The position numbers and the translations under genes are program-made. A DNA stretch of 64,000 bases, taken from the NCBI RefSeq assembly GCF_002836205.1, contig NZ_PJBE01000013.1, positions 2,046,001 to 2,110,000 on the forward strand, in the 5' to 3' direction. Shown piece after piece: positions 53,924-62,442 of this stretch. The notes beneath the pieces are model-generated. The model saw only the letters and a list, made by a program, of their open reading frames with translations, did no database searches and had not been told where the DNA came from. The number at the start of each line of letters is the position of its first letter. The stretch's first letter is position 1. The stretch is from Shewanella sp. Choline-02u-19. Its GTDB lineage: Bacteria > Pseudomonadota > Gammaproteobacteria > Enterobacterales > Shewanellaceae.

Positions 53924-55996
53924 ATGTTATCCGCAGACGTTAAAACTCAGATCCGTACTATATATAAAGGTATTGCTTTAGCTCTGCCCAATTTTCGCTC
54001 TCGCCGGGAGCAAAATTATATTGTTGCGGAAATATCAAAAACCCTTGCGGGGGAATATGACAAGCAGCGACGCATCATCGTGGTCGAAGCTGGTACTGGT
54101 ATCGGTAAATCACTGGCCTATATTTTGGGGACAATTCCTTTAGCGTTAGCAAATAAAAAAAAGGTCTGTATCGCGACTGCAACCGTCGCATTGCAAGAGC
54201 AATTACTGCATAAAGATTTACCCTTTTTTCTGCAACACTCCGGTCTAGACTTTACCTTTGGCTTAGTCAAAGGACGACAACGCTATGTGTGTTTATCTAA
54301 GTTAGAGATGCTTGTTGGTCCTGATGACAGTAATCAAATGGCGATGTGGCAATCAAAGCCAGATCAAAGCCAGGTTGATATGTTAGAGGGACTGCTAAAG
54401 GACTATAAAGAGTCTCGCTGGAATGGTGAGCGCGATACATTAACTCAACCTCTGCCGGATCACTTGTGGCAACAGATTGCCTGTGATAAGCATAGCTGTC
54501 ATAAGCAATTGGCAAGTCATCGAAATTGCCCTTTTCATAAAGCCCGAGAAGATCTCGATACCTGGGATGTATTAATCGCCAACCATAGTCTGCTATTTGC
54601 CGACTTGGAATTGGGCGGTGGAGTCATTCTGCCCGATCCTGCAGATCTTTATTATGTCATCGATGAAGCACACCACCTGCCCATTGTTGCTCGTGACTTT
54701 AGTAGCGCTCAATCCACCATCCGTGGCGCGACCGATTGGCTTGAAAAACTCACCAAAACAACCTCAAAGCTTCAAAACCAGATTAAGAGCAATTATATCA
54801 TTGCGCCTGCACAGGCAATGCTCGACCATGTTGGCGATATTAGCGGATTACTCAATCAAGTTGCTCACTTTTGTGATGCTCAAGCTAACCAATTTGATAA
54901 TCCAGAAAACCGCTTTCGTTTCGAACACGGTAAATTACCACCAGCACTGCTTATTCTTGCCGAAAACCTCGCTACAGCTTCCAATGTGGCATTGAAACAG
55001 TTCAACAAAATGTTGGCCTTGCTCAATGAAGCGATAAAAGATGGTGATATTCCCAAGCACCAATCTGAAGCGCTACTGTCAGAAACAGGCTTTATGCTGC
55101 AGCGCATTGAAAACTTGCAAAAGCTGTGGAAAATGATGGCTAAGCAAGATAGCCCTAAAGGTGCGCCAATGGCACGCTGGATTGAACAACTCACAGGTAA
55201 GCAGGCTGATTACTTATTCAGTGTCTCACCGATCGAAGTCGGCTTTATGTTAGAGAATTTACTCTGGGAAAAGGCGGCTGGTGTGGTGCTTTGTAGTGCA
55301 ACACTCAGAGCGCTCAATAACTTTAATCACTTTACTCATCAAGTGGGCTTATCCATAAACGATGGCAGTCGCTATCTTGCGCTCGACTCACCGTTTGATT
55401 TTGAGCAAAATGCGACGTTATTCTTACCCCATATGGATACAGAGCCAACACATGACAACTATACCGATGAGCTCGCTAAGCAAATCATCGCACTCGTTGA
55501 AGATGAAATGGCCAGTTTGGTGTTATTTGCCTCTTATTGGCAAATGGAAAAAGTCGTAGACCTTGTTGAAAGTAAAATAAAAACAGGATTACTGGTCCAA
55601 GGCGTGTTGCCAAGACAAGAGATCCTAAAGCAACATAAACAACGCTGCGATGATGGCAAACCCAGTATTATTTTTGGTACAGGCAGTTTTTCAGAAGGCC
55701 TCGACTTACCAGGTGATTATTTAACTAACCTCATCATTACTAAGTTACCTTTTGCAGTGCCAACGTCACCGGTTGAGCAAGCTCATTCAGAATATATTAA
55801 AATAAAGGGTGGAAACCCCTTTTTACAACTGACAATCCCAGATGCTTCGCGCAAATTGGTACAGAGTTGTGGTAGATTACTTCGAAAAGAACAGGATTAT
55901 GGCCGGATTTCCATCTTAGATAGACGCTTAGTCACCAAGCGCTATGGAAAATCATTATTAGATGCCCTACCGCCTTTTCGACGCGTTATTGAATAG
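53924..55996 (+). CDS. dinG: ATP-dependent DNA helicase DinG
   Basis: A 690-residue XPD-like superfamily 2 helicase with an iron-sulfur cluster that unwinds R-loops and forked DNA. It has Walker A VEAGTGIGKSLAY (about residue 48), cysteines around RYVCLSKLE and CDKHSCHKQLASHRNCPF for the [4Fe-4S] cluster, the DEAH box YVIDEAHHLP, and C-terminal motifs GTGSFSEGLDLPGD and QSCGRLLRKEQDYG. I chose ATG 53924 (MLSADVKTQ); the frame opens earlier at an ATG inside the LexA box, which is unlikely to be used. It diverges from polB. Confidence 0.94.
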   Translation: MLSADVKTQIRTIYKGIALALPNFRSRREQNYIVAEISKTLAGEYDKQRRIIVVEAGTGIGKSLAYILGTIPLALANKKKVCIATATVALQEQLLHKDLPFFLQHSGLDFTFGLVKGRQRYVCLSKLEMLVGPDDSNQMAMWQSKPDQSQVDMLEGLLKDYKESRWNGERDTLTQPLPDHLWQQIACDKHSCHKQLASHRNCPFHKAREDLDTWDVLIANHSLLFADLELGGGVILPDPADLYYVIDEAHHLPIVARDFSSAQSTIRGATDWLEKLTKTTSKLQNQIKSNYIIAPAQAMLDHVGDISGLLNQVAHFCDAQANQFDNPENRFRFEHGKLPPALLILAENLATASNVALKQFNKMLALLNEAIKDGDIPKHQSEALLSETGFMLQRIENLQKLWKMMAKQDSPKGAPMARWIEQLTGKQADYLFSVSPIEVGFMLENLLWEKAAGVVLCSATLRALNNFNHFTHQVGLSINDGSRYLALDSPFDFEQNATLFLPHMDTEPTHDNYTDELAKQIIALVEDEMASLVLFASYWQMEKVVDLVESKIKTGLLVQGVLPRQEILKQHKQRCDDGKPSIIFGTGSFSEGLDLPGDYLTNLIITKLPFAVPTSPVEQAHSEYIKIKGGNPFLQLTIPDASRKLVQSCGRLLRKEQDYGRISILDRRLVTKRYGKSLLDALPPFRRVIE

Positions 55997-56004
55997 GACA
56001 ACGA

Positions 56005-56778
56005 TTGGATTTATTACTAGAGCCAAGTAGCTGGGCTTTGTTAGCATTGATAGGCTTAATTGCAGGCTTTATCGACGCTGTAGCTGGCGGCGGTGGACTG
56101 CTTTCTATCCCTGCATTATTAGCCATGGGGATCCCTCCCCACATGGCACTTGCCACCAATAAATTGGCAGCCTGTTTTGGCTCATCTATGGCGGCATTTA
56201 CTTATTATAAGCAAAGATTATTCTCCCCTAGCTTGTGGTATCACACTTTTATCGCCACTTTCATCGGCGCAGTTATCGGCACATTTGTGGTTTCGATTAT
56301 CGATAACCAGTGGCTGGAAAAATGGCTACCGTTAATTATTATCACCATCGCTATTTATACTCTATTCCAGCCTAATGCCATGGGCTGTAAAAACTGTGAA
56401 ATACCGGTAAAACCTAAGCGTAAAAGAATGCAATGGTTGCAAGGCTTACCTCTTGGGTTTTACGACGGCTTTGCAGGGCCAGGCATTGGTGCATTCTGGA
56501 CAGTCACCAGTACAGGTATGCATAAGTTGCCTTTGCTTTATAGCTTAGGGCTTGCTCGTGCAATGACCTTTACCAGCAATTTTACATCGCTCATTATATT
56601 TTTGGTCATGGGTCAAGTTCATTTGACCATAGGGCTCGCTATGGGGATTTGTATGATGATTGGTTCTTATATTGGCGCACATTCAGCCATTAAGTTTGGA
56701 CTGCCGTTCATTCGCCCTATTTTCGTTACCATGATTCTATTAATCGCAGCACAATTGGCCTGGAGTGCATGGGCATGA
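56005..56778 (+). CDS. TSUP family transporter (YfcA-like)
   Basis: A 257-residue inner-membrane permease of the TauE/SafE family with the first repeat GFIDAVAGGGGLLSIPALLA, HMALATNKLAACFGS and the second repeat FYDGFAGPGIGAFWTVTS. It resembles E. coli YfcA. The start is a TTG at 56005, 8 bases after the dinG stop with GGAC upstream, indicating cotranscription with dinG. Its stop overlaps the next start (ATGA). The substrate is unknown. It is a paralogue of the permease at 31820. Confidence 0.88.
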   Translation: MDLLLEPSSWALLALIGLIAGFIDAVAGGGGLLSIPALLAMGIPPHMALATNKLAACFGSSMAAFTYYKQRLFSPSLWYHTFIATFIGAVIGTFVVSIIDNQWLEKWLPLIIITIAIYTLFQPNAMGCKNCEIPVKPKRKRMQWLQGLPLGFYDGFAGPGIGAFWTVTSTGMHKLPLLYSLGLARAMTFTSNFTSLIIFLVMGQVHLTIGLAMGICMMIGSYIGAHSAIKFGLPFIRPIFVTMILLIAAQLAWSAWA

Positions 56779-57437
56779 CAACCAGCGAACTCATCAATCG
56801 ACTTAAATACCAGCTAAAGCAGCTAGAACAAGAGGTGTTGCAACACGATGCCCACTTGCCCGCTGGACAACGAAAAATGATGCAAGACGTTGAGCGTTTT
56901 AATAATGAATTATTTGTGCAAGAAGGCGCTCAACTTAAACCTTGTATCGATCAGCTTTCAAAAAATGTAGCTCAGCTACAACAACTCATCAATGCTAAAC
57001 GCTCTCCTTACACCATTATATCTAGCTGTGAAAAAATACAAGACCGCTTTAGTGCCGTTCGCCGAGCACTTGCTACAACCGGTATTAATATTAAGTCGTT
57101 AGAACAGCAAAAACGCACTCGACGCGCGCATGCAATAAAGCGTGGAGTTCGAGCTCACCAGCAAAGCGGCTTTAGCTGGATCGCATCAAATGTTATGCAA
57201 AATAGCCATCAACTGTATGAAGAACTTAACAAACATTTGAACTGGGCTAAGATTATTGAACAAAAAATTGAAAATTTGCAATCTTCTCTTGATAACTGTC
57301 ATAGTGCTGACAAAATAAAGCTACAGAATGAGATCCTTGCTCAACACTCTCGCCTCGGCAAGTGTCGACAAGCCACCAGCTACATTGAAGATCGTATCCA
57401 ATTATTCGAGCGACCTTTCAAGGGCCAAAATCGTTAA
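56775..57437 (+). CDS. priC: Primosomal replication protein PriC
   Basis: A 220-residue helical protein that loads DnaB at stalled forks through PriA-independent restart. The PriC-type pattern is a series of Gln/Lys-rich helices: TSELINRLKYQLKQLEQEVL, RKMMQDVERFNNELF, then SLDNCHSADKIKLQNEILAQ, QHSRLGKCRQATSYIEDRI. I chose ATG 56775, which overlaps the permease stop by four bases (ATGA); an ATG two codons earlier is possible. Linked to dinG and polB, it fits a replication-repair neighbourhood. Confidence 0.82.
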   Translation: MTTSELINRLKYQLKQLEQEVLQHDAHLPAGQRKMMQDVERFNNELFVQEGAQLKPCIDQLSKNVAQLQQLINAKRSPYTIISSCEKIQDRFSAVRRALATTGINIKSLEQQKRTRRAHAIKRGVRAHQQSGFSWIASNVMQNSHQLYEELNKHLNWAKIIEQKIENLQSSLDNCHSADKIKLQNEILAQHSRLGKCRQATSYIEDRIQLFERPFKGQNR

Positions 57438-57446
57438 GGAGCAATA

Positions 57447-58145
57447 ATGAAACCGCTACTACCAATAACCGCTATTCTCGCTTTATGTGGTTCCTCTGCA
57501 GCATTTGCTGCAAATTTGAATATTCCAATGTCATTTGAATATATCGCGCTTGATGGGCAAGAAGTTGAAACCAGTTTATTTAACCATAAGTCTGAACTCG
57601 AACTCAGCAATGGTACCCACAAGATCGCCGTTCGATACAATGATCTTGTCGAAGATGATTTTAGTGATAGCGAAACCAATATTAAGTCTTCGCCTTTTAT
57701 CATCACTCTAAAAGTGGATGGTGATTATGAGTATCACATGAAGCCCGCTGACGGTGATTTTGTAAAGCATCCCGCTAAGTTTGCCAAGGCTCCTCAAGTC
57801 GTCATCACTCGACAAGATAATAAGGTCGTTAATTACCAAGTTACTCAGACTAATATCGCTGAGGAATCTTTTGTCTCGCGTCTATTTAGCGGCAACACTG
57901 CAACAGATGTTGATGTAGAAGCTGCTGTTGCTACTGGCGGCGTAGCGGCAGCTTCAGCTGTACCTACGGCTCCAGTAAGTAAACCTTCTCCTATTGTCGC
58001 AGCGACTGCCGTTACAGCGACTCAAACAGTAACAACAACTGCTGCTGATGCCGCAAAAGCTGAACAGATGTTGCAGTACTGGTGGCTACACGCAGATGAG
58101 AAAACACGTAAAGAATTCATGGGCTGGGCAATAAAACAACTTTAA
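57447..58145 (+). CDS. DUF2057 (YccT-like) periplasmic protein
   Basis: A 232-residue secreted protein with signal peptide (cleavage after SAAFA, about residue 21). The mature N-terminal half is the DUF2057 beta domain (NIPMSFEYIALDGQEVE, ELSNGTHKIAVRYNDLVEDD, SSPFIITLKVDGDYEY). Then comes an Ala/Thr/Val-rich low-complexity linker (about 145-200) and a conserved C-terminal MLQYWWLHADEKTRKEF, MGWAIKQL, as in YccT-family proteins. AAGGAG precedes the ATG. The function is unknown. Confidence 0.8.
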   Translation: MKPLLPITAILALCGSSAAFAANLNIPMSFEYIALDGQEVETSLFNHKSELELSNGTHKIAVRYNDLVEDDFSDSETNIKSSPFIITLKVDGDYEYHMKPADGDFVKHPAKFAKAPQVVITRQDNKVVNYQVTQTNIAEESFVSRLFSGNTATDVDVEAAVATGGVAAASAVPTAPVSKPSPIVAATAVTATQTVTTTAADAAKAEQMLQYWWLHADEKTRKEFMGWAIKQL

Positions 58146-58157
58146 GTCTCTTAGAGT

Positions 58158-59066
58158 ATGATCCCGCTGATCTATCACGCCAGCTATTCCAAGCTGGCGT
58201 TACCTTCCAAACACCGCTTTCCGTCGACAAAATACCGCTATTTATACCAATACTTACTCGAACAAAAAATAGCTTCACAATCGCAATTTTTTGCATCAGA
58301 AAAAGTCACTCAAAACCAATTAGCCAGTATTCACTGTCCCAATTATGTCCGCGGATTTATTACAGGGACACTTGATACTAAATCAATGCGTCGGATTGGC
58401 TTTCCTTGGAGTGAGACTCTAGTTGAAAGAACACTCTACTCTGTTGCGGGGACTGAACTGACGTGTTTAAAAGCCATTGAGTACGGTTGTGCTATCCACT
58501 TGAGTGGTGGCTATCATCACGCTCACCATGAATTTGGTAGTGGTTTTTGTATCTTTAATGATATGAGCTACGCTGCGCTGCAAGCATTAAAGCAGCCTAA
58601 TATTGAAACTGTTTTAATTTTCGATTGCGACGTACATCAAGGTGATGGTACCGCGACAATAACGACTGTTTTTGACGATATCATTACTTGCTCTATCCAT
58701 TGCCAACAAAATTTTCCCGCCCGAAAGCAGCAATCGAATTATGATATTGAACTGCCGCGGGGAACCACTGATAAACAGTACTTAGAAACGGTGCAACAAG
58801 CCCTCGCTTATCTTATTCGCCTGCACCAACCCGATCTTATCATTTACGATGCTGGCGTCGATATTCACGCTGATGACAATCTGGGTTATCTTGATATCAG
58901 TACCACTGGGATATTTGCGCGAGATGAGGACGTAATACAACAAGCAAAGTCAGCCGAAATACCCATTGCTTGTGTCATTGGAGGGGGATACAGTAACGAT
59001 AAGGACTTGCTGAACATTCGACATAGCCAACTGTTTTTAGCCGCCAATACTGTGTGGTCCGAATAA
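58158..59066 (+). CDS. Histone deacetylase family protein
   Basis: A 302-residue zinc-dependent amidohydrolase of the HDAC/acetoin-utilisation family. Motifs are SGGYHHAHHEFGSGFCIFND (the tandem His), IFDCDVHQGDGTA (Asp and His ligands) and IYDAGVDIHADDNLGYLDIS (Asp). All residues needed for a metal site are present. Bacterial members deacetylate small molecules or polyamines rather than histones. The gene starts 12 bases after the DUF2057 gene. Confidence 0.9.
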   Translation: MIPLIYHASYSKLALPSKHRFPSTKYRYLYQYLLEQKIASQSQFFASEKVTQNQLASIHCPNYVRGFITGTLDTKSMRRIGFPWSETLVERTLYSVAGTELTCLKAIEYGCAIHLSGGYHHAHHEFGSGFCIFNDMSYAALQALKQPNIETVLIFDCDVHQGDGTATITTVFDDIITCSIHCQQNFPARKQQSNYDIELPRGTTDKQYLETVQQALAYLIRLHQPDLIIYDAGVDIHADDNLGYLDISTTGIFARDEDVIQQAKSAEIPIACVIGGGYSNDKDLLNIRHSQLFLAANTVWSE

Positions 59067-59130
59067 GCTTAAAAATCCAGTCTCATTAGATTGACCACGT
59101 CATATACAGAGACGATTCAGGGAGAGGTGT

Positions 59131-59397
59131 ATGCAACTAGAAATTAGAAATTACTATGAAGTTCTTTTACTTGAGCTGCTTTCAGATGAAGGTTTGTTAG
59201 ACGAGTTACCTGAAGACTACCTTGCTGATCTATGCTGTATTACTCTCAATCAACTACCCACTCGATACATAAGGCATTTGGTTGATACCTATTTTTTTGA
59301 AAATTACGCCGAACTTCAACAAATGAAATCCGAGATCCAAGAAGCACTCGAAAAGTCCAGAGCATATTTAAAAGCAAATCAAAAGAAAGAAGGTTAA
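59131..59397 (+). CDS. ComFB-like protein
   Basis: An 88-residue protein with the ComFB domain: IRNYYEVLLLELLSDEGLLDEL, ADLCCITLNQLPTRYIRHLV. In cyanobacteria ComFB-domain proteins bind cyclic dinucleotides; here the role is unknown. GGGAGAGG precedes the ATG. It ends before a very strong bidirectional terminator. Confidence 0.8.
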   Translation: MQLEIRNYYEVLLLELLSDEGLLDELPEDYLADLCCITLNQLPTRYIRHLVDTYFFENYAELQQMKSEIQEALEKSRAYLKANQKKEG

Positions 59398-59565
59398 ACA
59401 AAAGGGGGAGCAAACCATTTGATTGCAAGCTTCCCCCTATTGCTTCAGCCTGATCAGCTACTATCTGTAAATCATTTTGTGTAACCGCCTCATCTACCTT
59501 TAGATCTGACGCTTAACCATATCGATAAGAGTTTAGGCTCTGAACATACGCTCTAGCAGAAAAAT

Positions 59566-59595
59566 AAAAGGCCTCACATCGCTGTGAGGCCTTTT
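59566..59595. terminator. Bidirectional rho-independent terminator
   Basis: A 13-bp perfect stem AAAAGGCCTCACA (59566-59578) and TGTGAGGCCTTTT (59583-59595) with a TCGC loop, between the ComFB-like gene and the minus-strand HutW-like gene. Confidence 0.92.
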
Positions 59596-59659
59596 ATGTT
59601 GAAGTATATGAATATTAGGCTAACTTCAAATAGAAACCCCAACGTGTAGTCATTAATGA

Positions 59660-60952
59660 CTAAATGCTGGTTAATGGCAGATCCCTCGCCTGCTCTCTGA
59701 GGTGATCCATGCCACTAAGGAAACCAACAAACATCTTCAGGGCGATAAATTGCCCTTGCTCAGTGGTGTGATAATCATCACCCTGCTTTACAACTGCCCC
59801 TGATGCCAGTAAAAAACTCATTTCCAGCGGAAAAGCCTGCCACAGAGAACGCCCGGTATGATCCTTAAACACTTTATTATCCAGATGTCCGTGTCCCATC
59901 ATAATCATTAAGTGGTGCTGCATCACCGCTTTACTTTCTAGCGGTTTAGTGTAACAAGTACCGGATTGGGTTTGGTTCATTAAGCGGATGTAATCTGCAA
60001 TATCGAAGCTTGAGATACGAAATTGTTCGCCAAAACGGCCAAACGCTCCAGAGCCGACGCCCAGGCAATCTTCGCCGTCGAGTACATATTTATTTTTCAC
60101 TGGCTGCCCAAAATTACGACTGAAGGTCCAGGGGAAATCCATTTCATAGCGCTGTGCCAATGTTTGCTTCACCGCCAAAAACTGAGGCCAAAGTTCATGA
60201 GGGTCTCCTGCCAAACATCCGGCTTTCTTGCGGTTCTTTCCAATCCCAACCGTCAAGGGATACGTTGTGATTTGATCTGGGTTCAGCGCCATGGTCTGTA
60301 GCAGGTCTTGTCGTACCGAGTCTGCAGTCTGCACCTTAAAGCCGTACATCATATCGACATTGACAGTAGGAAATAATTCGATAGCACGACTGACATACTC
60401 AGCCTGTTGCTCACCTGAGCCAAACTTTTCAAATCTCCCCGTGCTTTTGAGTATGACATCATCAAAGCTCTGTACTCCGATCGACATACGATCTACTAAG
60501 CCCTTCAGCTGACTAGGATTTCCTTCACTGAAATAGATGGGGTCGCTTTCACAAGAGACTTCACGGATTGTCGTCAAGCTCTTGATAAGCTCTATCGTCT
60601 TAATCAGTTCATCTTCGAGGATCGTAGTGGTGCCGCCACCGATATACACACGGTTAAAGCGGTAGCCTCTGCTGATGACCTCGCGTATCTCCTGCCTCAA
60701 TGCCTTAAAATACTCTCTGGCGAGGGTCTCTTGAAACTTAACCTTATGAAATGAGCAAAAACGACACAGAGTGTGGCAGAAGGGAATATGAATATATAAG
60801 GTTTCTACGGGGTTATTGGGAACGCTGTCTTCCCCAGCAGCTAAAGGCACGGCATCTTGCAGCGAGAGAGATTGTTTAATGCTGCGGTTTATCATCCAAT
60901 CCAGACTATCGGTAGCCAGGTACAGGCGAGTCTTTGAAATAGAATACATCAT
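59660..60952 (-). CDS. hutW: HutW-like radical SAM heme-utilization protein
   Basis: A radical SAM enzyme of about 430 residues from the ChuW/HutW family, related to HemN, that opens heme anaerobically to release iron. The radical SAM cluster motif is CHTLCRFC (Cys about 59, 63, 66), preceded by VETLYIHIPF and followed by RVYIGGGTTTILEDEL and IGVQSFDDVILKSTGR, as in HemN-type enzymes. I chose the ATG at 60952 (AAGG upstream); the frame continues to 61048 without a good site. Its upstream region has an AT-rich Fur-like dyad. No other hut gene is nearby. Confidence 0.85.
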   Translation of the reverse strand: MMYSISKTRLYLATDSLDWMINRSIKQSLSLQDAVPLAAGEDSVPNNPVETLYIHIPFCHTLCRFCSFHKVKFQETLAREYFKALRQEIREVISRGYRFNRVYIGGGTTTILEDELIKTIELIKSLTTIREVSCESDPIYFSEGNPSQLKGLVDRMSIGVQSFDDVILKSTGRFEKFGSGEQQAEYVSRAIELFPTVNVDMMYGFKVQTADSVRQDLLQTMALNPDQITTYPLTVGIGKNRKKAGCLAGDPHELWPQFLAVKQTLAQRYEMDFPWTFSRNFGQPVKNKYVLDGEDCLGVGSGAFGRFGEQFRISSFDIADYIRLMNQTQSGTCYTKPLESKAVMQHHLMIMMGHGHLDNKVFKDHTGRSLWQAFPLEMSFLLASGAVVKQGDDYHTTEQGQFIALKMFVGFLSGMDHLREQARDLPLTSI

Positions 60953-61048
60953 CTTTGAATACCTTAAAAAGCAATACCAACTGCCTTGATGAAACATAAT
61001 GAGGGCTATATGGTGTTGATAGAGATAAGAAGAGTTTAGGGTAATCAA

Positions 61049-61450
61049 ACTGGAACGGATAAACTGTCGTATAGAAACAATATAGATGATTATCTATTGA
61101 TATTTATTGATATTTGTCGCTTGACGCACATTGTTTTGTCTTTGTTAATAGTCACATATAGGCAGTAAAATAACCTTTAATGTCAAGTCAACGGCCCTTT
61201 GGTTATCGACCGACAGAGACTGCGAGTAACCTCTGGCGGTTATCGTCTATCAAGGAACTTCGTTGCTCTTCAGGTACGACTATTCGCGCATACCAGATGC
61301 CATGACGAGATTGGAACAAATAAGGGGATGAAACAGATTTACTTTTACTCATAGAGTGTACCACCAAGTGTATCACCTGAGGTTATTCTGAGCTAAGTTT
61401 TGATTTACAGGGATTAGTGTAATAAAAGAATGGTTTACTGGGAGATTGGA
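61049..61450. other. Gene-free region upstream of hutW, up to the ffs 3' end
   Basis: About 400 bases. It includes the Fur-like dyad at 61082-61097. No gene is convincing on either strand. Confidence 0.4.
61082..61115. promoter_or_regulatory. Fur-like AT-rich dyad upstream of hutW
   Basis: ATAGAT-GATT-ATCTAT (61082-61097) is a perfect short dyad, followed by TGATATTTATTGATATT. The ATTGATA-type repeats resemble degenerate Fur boxes (consensus GATAATGATAATCATTATC). Iron control of a heme-degradation gene would make sense; the match itself is moderate. Confidence 0.4.
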
Positions 61451-61548
61451 GGTTTCCCCAGAGCCACACCTCGGCACATGAGTCACTTGCTGCGGTTGCT
61501 CCCTTCCAGGTCTGGCCGAGTTCACAAGTTATCATTGCGAGGGGACCC
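61451..61548 (-). ncRNA. ffs: 4.5S signal recognition particle RNA (small bacterial SRP RNA)
   Basis: The minus strand contains GGCCAGACCTGGAAGGGAGC followed by AACCGCAGC, the conserved SRP domain IV with GGAA tetraloop and symmetric internal loop that binds Ffh. The outer ends pair: GGGTCCCC at the 5' end (61541-61548) with GGGGAAACC at the 3' end (61451-61459). The about 98-nt length equals the small SRP RNA class. A -10-like TAGATAAT and -35-like TTGATT lie upstream on the minus strand, leaving a short leader for RNase P processing. The plus-strand open frame here is not a gene. Confidence 0.92.
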
Positions 61549-61684
61549 TAGGGTCACCATTGATTTCGTTGAGAGCAGATACTCTCAAGAACGGCAGCAT
61601 TATCTACTATGAATGCATTCCAATCAAGTCATTATCGCATTAGAAGCCTGAGTATTGGTTCAATTGCTGTTTCTATAAACAAAA

Positions 61685-61700
61685 GCCCTCATTTGAGGGC
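61685..61700 (-). terminator. Rho-independent terminator of the ComEA-like gene
   Basis: GCCCTC-ATTT-GAGGGC hairpin, followed on the minus strand by TTTTG. Confidence 0.75.
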
Positions 61701-61744
61701 CTATTTGTGCTTTATCTACCAACATAAATTCAAAACACACTTGC

Positions 61745-62056
61745 TTACAGGCTAAGAACGGCTTTATTTTGTTCAATTAGCTTGTCACCAATGCCCTTTA
61801 CATTCGACAATTGATTAATCGAATCAAATTTCCCATGTGTTTTCCGATAATCAACAATCGCTTTAGCTTTTGAATCGCCAATGCCCCGCAATAACGATAA
61901 CTGCTCAACACTAGCTGAATTGATATTCACAACTTGAATATGATCTTGAGTACTCTGAGTAACACTCTCTGGCTCTACTTTTTCGATTGCCGCCTGAACA
62001 GCAGGTAAAAACATTAAGTTTGATAGCAATAAAACGGATAGTAGTTTTTTATACAT
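61745..62056 (-). CDS. ComEA-like helix-hairpin-helix DNA-binding protein
   Basis: A 103-residue periplasmic protein: signal peptide (cleavage after AVQA), then a double helix-hairpin-helix domain VNINSASVEQLSLLRGIGDS, KAKAIVDYRKTHGKF, LSNVKGIGDKLIEQNK. This is the ComEA family that pulls incoming DNA through the outer membrane during natural transformation; many gammaproteobacteria carry short versions like this. It is a lone gene next to ffs with its own terminator. Confidence 0.88.
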   Translation of the reverse strand: MYKKLLSVLLLSNLMFLPAVQAAIEKVEPESVTQSTQDHIQVVNINSASVEQLSLLRGIGDSKAKAIVDYRKTHGKFDSINQLSNVKGIGDKLIEQNKAVLSL

Positions 62057-62442
62057 GATTTATTTCCTTATGTGATCCTTTAGGTTGTAGCCTTCATCCC
62101 TTTCCTTAGCTACCTGCAAAATGTAGATCACAGCCACGATATTAGCCAATAGGAGACCAACATCTCACGCTAAAGTTCTACGGCGCGATCTTGATCACAG
62201 AATCTGCACGACACTAAACTTTCAATTTAGTCACCGAGCTATTTGATAAGGTTAACTTTGATAGATTATTTCGTAAGCAGCAGACGTTTATAGCCGTTCA
62301 ACATCAAATATATAATCACTATCGCGAACTACATCACCTAAATAGCAGTACGATTCTGTCATGGAGTTACAGCCGGAGTTATTTTGAAGTTAATCGTTAC
62401 TCATCTAGAGTGTTGTCATCGACCATAATAATGGACATTAAA
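62057..62442. other. Intergenic region with a CRP-like site
   Basis: About 390 bases between two divergent genes without another gene. CGCGA-N6-TCACA at 62184-62199 resembles a CRP site (one half perfect, the other with two mismatches); read on the minus strand it gives TGTGATCAAGATCGC. Confidence 0.4.

Noticed and set aside
61430..61612. 60-codon plus-strand open frame
   Set aside because: It is the antisense of the 4.5S RNA gene; base conservation there is explained by the RNA.
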